Positions 6,795 through 10,655 of a stretch of 10,655 bases of DNA are shown one piece after another. Below the pieces are notes generated by a model that was not told the origin of the DNA, did not search any database, and saw only the letters and a list, made by a program, of their open reading frames with translations. The stretch lies in the NCBI GenBank assembly GCA_902797705.1, contig CADBTX010000043.1, positions 1-10,655 on the forward strand, in the 5' to 3' direction. The DNA is from an uncultured Lachnospiraceae bacterium. GTDB taxonomy: Bacteria; Bacillota; Clostridia; Lachnospirales; Lachnospiraceae. Made by a program: the position numbers and the translations under genes. The stretch's first letter is position 1. Each line of letters opens with the position of its first letter.

Positions 6795-7915
6795 AGAAAC
6801 TCTGACATTAATCTGTTAGAAACATCCAATCCTCTGTCGTTGTACCGGTACCTATCTCCGTCATACTCCATAAAGCCATTTTTTATCTGATCCTCAAGCT
6901 GTTTACCGTATATTTTGCCGATATCCTCCCCAAAGCAGTCCCTGAAATCCCTTGAAGACACGCCGGACACCATCCTGAGCCCCAGAAACATGAACTCCTG
7001 CATCTCCTCTTCTCTACTCAGTATCCTGTCCTCCTGAAGAGCGGCTCCCGGTTGATTTATGTAAACCAGATCCCGGGTGTTGGTGAATCTTCTGTTTCCA
7101 ATCAGAGAGGCGGCGCTGAGACCGTATCCCCTGTACTCCCCCCTGGTCCAGTAACGTATGTTATGAACGCACTCCCTGCCGGATCTCGCATAATTTGAGA
7201 TTTCATAACGCATGTATCCATTTTTCTCAAGGATACTCCGGATCATTCTGTCCGTCTCCTCCAGTTCCTCCTCAGATGGCAGATCCTCCAGTTCCCCTTC
7301 TTCATACATCCTGTGGAATTCCGTCCCGGGCTCTATGATGAGGGAGTACACGGAAAGATGTTCCGGCCCAAGCTCCAGGGCCTTATCCAGACTTCTTTCC
7401 ATATCCCCGGCTTCTTCCCCGGGAAGGCCGGACATCAGATCCAGATTGATATTGTTAAAGCCCTGTTTTCGAAGCATATCATATGTTTTTATTGCATCAG
7501 CGGAGCTGTGTATCCTTCCCAGCCGCATTAAGCTCCTGTCATTAAAGGACTGGCACCCAAGGCTCACTCTGTTTATCCCGGCTTCAAAATATACCTTCAG
7601 TGCCTCGGAGTCTATAGTCCCGGGATTCATCTCCATTGATATCTCGGCGTTTTCTCCTATAACGTACTTTTTTCTGAGAATATCCATCAGCTCCCTTATA
7701 AAGAAAGGCGGCACCAGTGATGGTGTGCCGCCTCCGATATAAACAGAGTCCGCTGTTCTCCCCTCAGTTTCCCCCTCGTTATGGATCTCACTGAACAGAG
7801 CCTTAAAATAACTATCGATATCGTTCTTTCCCCCAAAGGAAGGAAAGTCGCAGTACCTGCATTTCCTAACACAAAAGGGGATATGGATATATACGCCTAT
7901 GCTGTCCAAATTCAT
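6791..7915 (-). CDS. hemW: Radical SAM family heme chaperone HemW
   Basis: The 374-residue protein belongs to the HemN/HemW radical SAM family. HemW, long annotated as oxygen-independent coproporphyrinogen III oxidase, carries heme and delivers it to target proteins in the organisms studied. The radical SAM cluster motif CVRKCRYC has C15, C19 and C22, followed by D-F. Phenylalanine at 24, where HemN has a fourth cysteine, is the HemW signature. GGGTPS (61-66, SAM-binding) and HNIRYW (251-256, the HNxxYW motif linked to heme binding) are present, and the length is usual. The ATG at 7915 shares its A with the lepA stop (TGATG), giving tight translational coupling. A TTG one codon upstream is an alternative start. 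The gene is directly followed by the EAL gene, not by hrcA. Confidence 0.93.
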   Translation of the reverse strand: MNLDSIGVYIHIPFCVRKCRYCDFPSFGGKNDIDSYFKALFSEIHNEGETEGRTADSVYIGGGTPSLVPPFFIRELMDILRKKYVIGENAEISMEMNPGTIDSEALKVYFEAGINRVSLGCQSFNDRSLMRLGRIHSSADAIKTYDMLRKQGFNNINLDLMSGLPGEEAGDMERSLDKALELGPEHLSVYSLIIEPGTEFHRMYEEGELEDLPSEEELEETDRMIRSILEKNGYMRYEISNYARSGRECVHNIRYWTRGEYRGYGLSAASLIGNRRFTNTRDLVYINQPGAALQEDRILSREEEMQEFMFLGLRMVSGVSSRDFRDCFGEDIGKIYGKQLEDQIKNGFMEYDGDRYRYNDRGLDVSNRLMSEFL

Positions 7916-9723
7916 CAATCCTCGCTGTCCAGCTTCAATACACTTAAGAAAGCTTCCTTCGGTACCTCCACACTTCCTATGGAACGCATCTTCTTCTTTC
8001 CTTCCTTCTGCTTTTCAAGAAGCTTTTTCTTTCTGGAGATATCTCCTCCGTAGCACTTGGCCAGCACGTCCTTCCTTACCGCTTTCACCGTCTCTCTGGC
8101 AATGACCTTTCCCCCCACAGCCGCCTGTATCGGGATCTCAAAAAGATGTCTCGGGATCTCTCCCTTCAGTTTTTCGCACATCTTCCTTCCCCTCTCATAG
8201 GCACTGTCCTTAAATACTATGAAGGAAAGGGCATCCACATACTCCCTGTTTATTAAGATATCCAGCTTCACAAGCTCTGAAGGAACATATTCCTTGAGCT
8301 CATAATCAAAGGATGCATAGCCCCTGGACCTGCTCTTCAGGGCATCAAAGAAGTCATAGATGATCTCATTTAAGGGAAGGTCATACTTAAGCAGCACCCT
8401 GGTGGACTCGATATAGTCCATTCCCGTCTGTATTCCGCGTCTTTCCTGACAAAGCTTGATTATAGCCCCGAGATATTCCGTATTTACCATGATCTCAGCT
8501 GCCACAAAGGGCTCTTCCATATGCTCTATCTCGGAAGGATCCGGAAGATTCGCGGGGTTTGTGATATCGAGCTCTGTGCCGTCATTCTTATAAACCTTAT
8601 AAACAACGCTGGGGGCAGTGGTCACCAGATCCAGGTCATATTCCCTCTCCAGCCTCTCCTCTATGATATCCAGGTGCAGAAGCCCCAGAAATCCGCATCT
8701 GAAGCCAAATCCCAGCGCCGCACTGGTTTCCGGCTCATAGACCAGGGATGCGTCATTCAGCTGAAGTTTTTCCAGTGCCTCCCTGAGATCCGTGTATTTG
8801 GCCGCATCCGCAGGGTATATGCCGCAGTACACCATGGAATTGACCTTCCTGTATCCCGGAAGAGCTTCATCGCAGGGATCCTGGTCGTTAGTTACCGTAT
8901 CGCCAACCCGGGTTTCCTTAAGGTCCTTGATGCTGGCGCAGATATAACCCACCATACCCGTGGTGAGCTCATCACAGGGAATGAACTGTCCTGCCCCGAA
9001 ATATCCTACCTCAACCACGATATCGCTCTTTCCAGTGGCCATGAACCTGACTCTGTCCCCTTTTTTCACGGAACCGTCCATTATCCTCAAAAATACGATT
9101 ATGCCTTTGTAGGAATCATAAAGTGAATCAAATATAAGAGCCTTCAGCGGTTTATCCGGATCCCCCTTGGGAGAGGGTATCTTATTCACGATATCCTCCA
9201 GCACATCCTCTATGCCGGTTCCCTGCTTAGCCGAGATCCTGGGGGCGTCCATGGCCTCTATGCCGATCACATCCTCTATCTCCTCTGCCACTCTGTCGGG
9301 ATCCGCGCTGGGAAGGTCTATCTTATTCAATACCGGAAATACGTCCAGATCGTTATCCAGTGCAAGATAGACATTTGCAAGGGTCTGGGCCTCTATCCCC
9401 TGGGATGAATCCACCACCAGCACCGCGCCGTCACAGGCCTTTAAGCTGCGGCTCACCTCATAGTTAAAGTCCACATGTCCCGGAGTATCTATCATATTCA
9501 ATACATACTCCTCATTGTTTTTCGCCCTGTATATAATACGGACCGCCTGGCTCTTAATGGTTATGCCTCTCTCCCGCTCCAGATCCATATTATCCAGAAC
9601 CTGCTCCTGCATCTCTCTTTCCGTGAGCAGTCCCGTGGCCTCTATGATCCTGTCTGCCAGAGTGGACTTTCCGTGGTCTATATGGGCAATGATACTGAAA
9701 TTTCTGATATGCTCCTGATCCAT
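7915..9723 (-). CDS. lepA: Elongation factor 4 (ribosome back-translocase LepA)
   Basis: This is a complete 602-residue LepA/EF4, the usual length. LepA is a ribosome-associated translational GTPase implicated in back-translocation and in 30S assembly or initiation. All GTPase motifs are visible: G1 AHIDHGKST (13-21), G2 within RERGITIK (50-57), G3 DTPGH (79-83), G4 NKID (133-136) and G5 SAK (164-166). The LepA-specific C-terminal region is present, including the basic stretch [15 protein letters not shown] near 577-591. A strong GAGGAG (9740-9745) precedes the ATG by about 15 bases, longer than ideal. No in-frame start lies closer to it, and the N-terminus [19 protein letters not shown] matches the family. 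It heads the tightly packed - strand operon, and its 161-base upstream gap holds two inverted repeats. Confidence 0.97.
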   Translation of the reverse strand: MDQEHIRNFSIIAHIDHGKSTLADRIIEATGLLTEREMQEQVLDNMDLERERGITIKSQAVRIIYRAKNNEEYVLNMIDTPGHVDFNYEVSRSLKACDGAVLVVDSSQGIEAQTLANVYLALDNDLDVFPVLNKIDLPSADPDRVAEEIEDVIGIEAMDAPRISAKQGTGIEDVLEDIVNKIPSPKGDPDKPLKALIFDSLYDSYKGIIVFLRIMDGSVKKGDRVRFMATGKSDIVVEVGYFGAGQFIPCDELTTGMVGYICASIKDLKETRVGDTVTNDQDPCDEALPGYRKVNSMVYCGIYPADAAKYTDLREALEKLQLNDASLVYEPETSAALGFGFRCGFLGLLHLDIIEERLEREYDLDLVTTAPSVVYKVYKNDGTELDITNPANLPDPSEIEHMEEPFVAAEIMVNTEYLGAIIKLCQERRGIQTGMDYIESTRVLLKYDLPLNEIIYDFFDALKSRSRGYASFDYELKEYVPSELVKLDILINREYVDALSFIVFKDSAYERGRKMCEKLKGEIPRHLFEIPIQAAVGGKVIARETVKAVRKDVLAKCYGGDISRKKKLLEKQKEGKKKMRSIGSVEVPKEAFLSVLKLDSED

Positions 9724-9755
9724 ATTATCTACAGCTGTTCTCCTCTTTATAGTAT

Positions 9756-9774
9756 TTAAGCGCCGGGCGCTTAA
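9756..9774. repeat. Perfect 19-base interrupted palindrome in the lepA leader
   Basis: TTAAGCGCC (9756-9764) and GGCGCTTAA (9766-9774) are exact reverse complements around a single central base. It lies about 32 bases upstream of the lepA ATG, directly before its GAGGAG. It is not followed by a T-run on the - strand, so it is not a simple terminator. An AAGGAG-like site abuts it on the far side but has no start codon in range. It could be an operator for a dimeric repressor or an RNA hairpin affecting lepA expression. Confidence 0.6.
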
Positions 9775-9814
9775 CTCCTTTTTCTACAATAGATAGTGTT
9801 ACTTTAGGAAGATT

Positions 9815-9833
9815 CCCCATATTTTGGGGTTTT
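9815..9833. other. Short inverted repeat between the orphan gene and lepA, with a weak promoter overlap
   Basis: CCCCA (9815-9819) and TGGGG (9825-9829) form a 5-bp stem. On the + strand it is followed by TTTTGTTT, like a weak terminator, although no + strand gene precedes it. On the - strand the tail is only AATCTTCC, so termination after the orphan gene is uncertain. A weak promoter-like pair for lepA on the - strand (TTGCAA at 9845-9850, CAAAAT at 9821-9826, 18-base spacer) overlaps the same stretch. Neither reading is strong. Confidence 0.25.
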
Positions 9834-9884
9834 GTTTCGAGCGTTTGCAAAAAATATTTCAAATGAACCAAAGATGACCGTTAT

Positions 9885-10136
9885 TTATTCATTATCCTCC
9901 GGAAACTCCACAGTTACGTACCATCCTCCGCCATTTCCTTCTTTCACGGATCTTACCTTTCCCTTGTAATTTTTCAGGGCATCCTGTCTCTTAAAATTAC
10001 CTGACATAGCGATAGCAGGTATTATGGTATAGTATACCACCAGCCCTCCCTGAAGCTCGGATTCCTCCACTTCCACCTCCGCCCCGGGGACGATGTGGGA
10101 ATATTCAATTTCCATCTTAAAATCCATTTCTCTCAT
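9885..10136 (-). CDS. Small conserved-looking protein of unknown function
   Basis: I do not recognise this 83-residue protein. It is acidic in its first half (EVEVEESELQGG) with a hydrophobic middle (LVVYYTIIPAIAM), a charged stretch (KRQDALKNYKGK) and a C-terminal segment ending GGGWYVTVEFPEDNE. Alternating hydrophobic residues suggest a compact beta-rich fold, perhaps a small barrel. The hydrophobic stretch is short and contains a proline, so a membrane helix is unlikely. The frame stays open to a start at 10208, but that would run through the rpsT terminator. I chose the ATG at 10136 because GGTGG lies 4 bases before it and a TATAAT lies 16 bases upstream. ATGs at 10127 and 10115 are also possible. 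It lies between rpsT and lepA, the slot where spore formers often carry gpr and spoIIP. Confidence 0.65.
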   Translation of the reverse strand: MREMDFKMEIEYSHIVPGAEVEVEESELQGGLVVYYTIIPAIAMSGNFKRQDALKNYKGKVRSVKEGNGGGWYVTVEFPEDNE

Positions 10137-10152
10137 TTTGCCACCGTTTATC

Positions 10153-10181
10153 ATTATAGAATAAAAAACCCCTGCGGTATA
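10153..10181 (-). promoter_or_regulatory. Possible promoter for the small orphan gene
   Basis: A perfect -10 hexamer TATAAT (plus strand 10153-10158) directly follows the T-run of the rpsT terminator on the - strand. The hexamer 17 bases upstream is TATACC, a poor -35, inside the terminator stem. Initiation would fall near 10146, about 10 bases before the chosen ATG. The call rests almost wholly on the -10. Confidence 0.3.
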
Positions 10182-10198
10182 GAGGGATACCGCAGGGG
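10163..10198 (-). terminator. Strong intrinsic terminator of rpsT
   Basis: CCCCTGCGGTAT (10169-10180) and ATACCGCAGGGG (10187-10198) form a perfect 12-bp stem around a 6-base loop. On the - strand the stem is followed at once by six T residues (A-run at 10163-10168). It begins 15 bases after the rpsT stop codon. This should separate rpsT from the downstream genes. Confidence 0.93.
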
Positions 10199-10213
10199 GA
10201 TGGGTCAAAAAGA

Positions 10214-10477
10214 TTATGCTAATTTATTTACTGCCTTGGTAAGACGGGAAACCTTCCTGGAAACAGTTCCCTTGTGGAACAGTCCCTTGGATCCGGCTTT
10301 TTCCATCTGGCCGATAGCTGCCTTTAAGGCATCAGCTGCTGCCGCCTTATCATTAGCATCTATGGCTGCATAAACCTTCTTTATAGAAGTCTTGACAGCA
10401 GACTTCTGGGATTTATTTCTCTCAGCTCTTTTAGCGCTTGTGATAACTCTCTTCTTTGCAGATTTGATATTTGCCAA
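10214..10477 (-). CDS. rpsT: 30S ribosomal protein S20
   Basis: The 87-residue, very basic, alanine- and lysine-rich protein has the S20 N-terminus MANIKSAKKRV and the family motif GLFHKGTVSRKVSRL near 65-79. Length is typical. S20 binds 16S rRNA in the body of the 30S subunit and assembles early. The start codon is TTG (10475-10477), set by AAGGAGG 9 bases upstream and by the conserved N-terminus; no ATG in this frame fits. A UUG start is also known for E. coli rpsT. The gene is monocistronic by its strong terminator. Its promoter was not identified with confidence in the 178 bases to the window end. Confidence 0.97.
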   Translation of the reverse strand: MANIKSAKKRVITSAKRAERNKSQKSAVKTSIKKVYAAIDANDKAAAADALKAAIGQMEKAGSKGLFHKGTVSRKVSRLTKAVNKLA

Positions 10478-10486
10478 TCTTCCTTA

Positions 10487-10493
10487 CCTCCTT
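10487..10493 (-). promoter_or_regulatory. Ribosome binding site fixing the TTG start of rpsT
   Basis: The - strand reads AAGGAGG here, a near-perfect anti-Shine-Dalgarno match, with a 9-base spacer to TTG. The strong site probably compensates for the weak start codon. Confidence 0.85.
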
Positions 10494-10522
10494 ATCCTCA
10501 GAATTTGCCTTGGTCTTCATCT

Positions 10523-10546
10523 GTCACCTGCGGTTCTGCATGTGAC
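10523..10546 (-). promoter_or_regulatory. Hairpin in the rpsT 5' leader
   Basis: On the - strand GTCAC pairs with GTGAC. After an A-G mismatch, TGC pairs with GCA around the 6-base loop AGAACC. The hairpin ends about 30 bases before the Shine-Dalgarno. Ribosomal protein genes often carry leader structures bound by their own product, so autoregulation by S20 is possible, but I cannot match this to a known leader family. Confidence 0.35.
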
Positions 10547-10617
10547 TCTTCTGAATTTACACCAAAATTTTTGATCTATGACTTCTTGCGGATGAAATCG
10601 GAAATAATCCACAAGAA

Positions 10618-10655
10618 TCCGGCTTCGCCGGACACGCCGGTCAGCAAGCTGACCG
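10618..10655. repeat. Two adjacent GC-rich hairpins at the right window edge
   Basis: TCCGGC/GCCGGA (10618-10632) is a 6-bp stem with a TTC loop. CGGTCAG/CTGACCG (10638-10655) is a 7-bp stem with a CAAG loop and may extend past the edge. On the - strand the first is followed by TTCTTGTGGATTATTT, a modest U-rich tail, so the pair could end an upstream gene. They could equally belong to a palindromic intergenic repeat family, like the GC-rich repeats at the left edge. Confidence 0.55.

Noticed and set aside
9724..9884. CIRCE-type heat-shock operator near lepA
   Set aside because: The palindrome present (TTAAGCGCC/GGCGCTTAA) does not match the TTAGCACTC-N9-GAGTGCTAA pattern and has a one-base rather than nine-base centre.
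10137..10208. N-terminal extension of the orphan protein up to 10208
   Set aside because: It would translate through the 12-bp rpsT terminator, and the added residues look unlike protein-coding sequence. A start with a Shine-Dalgarno exists at 10136.

Overview
The window reads as a compact chromosomal segment from a Gram-positive anaerobe of the Clostridia, most likely the family Lachnospiraceae. The family placement is an inference from three things: LepA, HemW and S20 of Firmicutes type, type IV pilus ATPases together with PAS/GGDEF/EAL and HD-GYP proteins, and strong AAGGAGG-type ribosome binding sites. Base composition looks close to balanced by eye, with GC-rich hairpins at both ends. 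No phage, IS, CRISPR, tRNA or rRNA gene was seen.

Layout, left to right. Bases 1-51 hold two copies of a 21-base GC-rich repeat with a 30-base period. A PilT-type pilus retraction ATPase follows on the + strand (83-1135). Everything else is on the - strand and is transcribed right to left. It starts with rpsT (10214-10477), which has its own terminator, and a small orphan protein (9885-10136). Then comes a very tightly packed set: lepA (7915-9723), hemW (6791-7915), a 1128-residue PAS/GGDEF/EAL protein (3373-6759), a degenerate HD-GYP protein (2206-3366) and a second, degenerate PilT (1147-2202). The two pilT genes meet tail to tail. A hairpin with a U-rich - strand tail sits across their stop codons.

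The lepA-hemW pair is a housekeeping unit (translation factor EF4 and a heme-related radical SAM protein). In many Clostridia it is followed by hrcA-grpE-dnaK and preceded by the sporulation genes gpr and spoIIP. None of those is here. The downstream position is filled by a cyclic di-GMP and type IV pilus module. A promoter-like sequence (TTGACG, 17 bases, TACAAT) lies exactly at the hemW/EAL junction and would start transcription at the ATG of the EAL gene. The module may therefore have its own, leaderless, transcript.

The most interesting theme is selective decay of active sites. The EAL domain keeps its catalytic residues, so the large protein is predicted to degrade c-di-GMP, but both of its GGDEF motifs are lost. 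The HD-GYP protein keeps the HD pair but has lost the HPxxG histidine, the HH pair and the GYP motif. The second PilT keeps Walker A but has lost the catalytic glutamate, the Asp box and the His box. The first PilT keeps those but lacks the aspartates of the RQDPD segment, which the second one retains. A plausible reading is a regulatory module in which one working phosphodiesterase and one working PilT are joined by binding-only partners to couple c-di-GMP to pilus retraction. That coupling is inference; the residue losses are seen directly.
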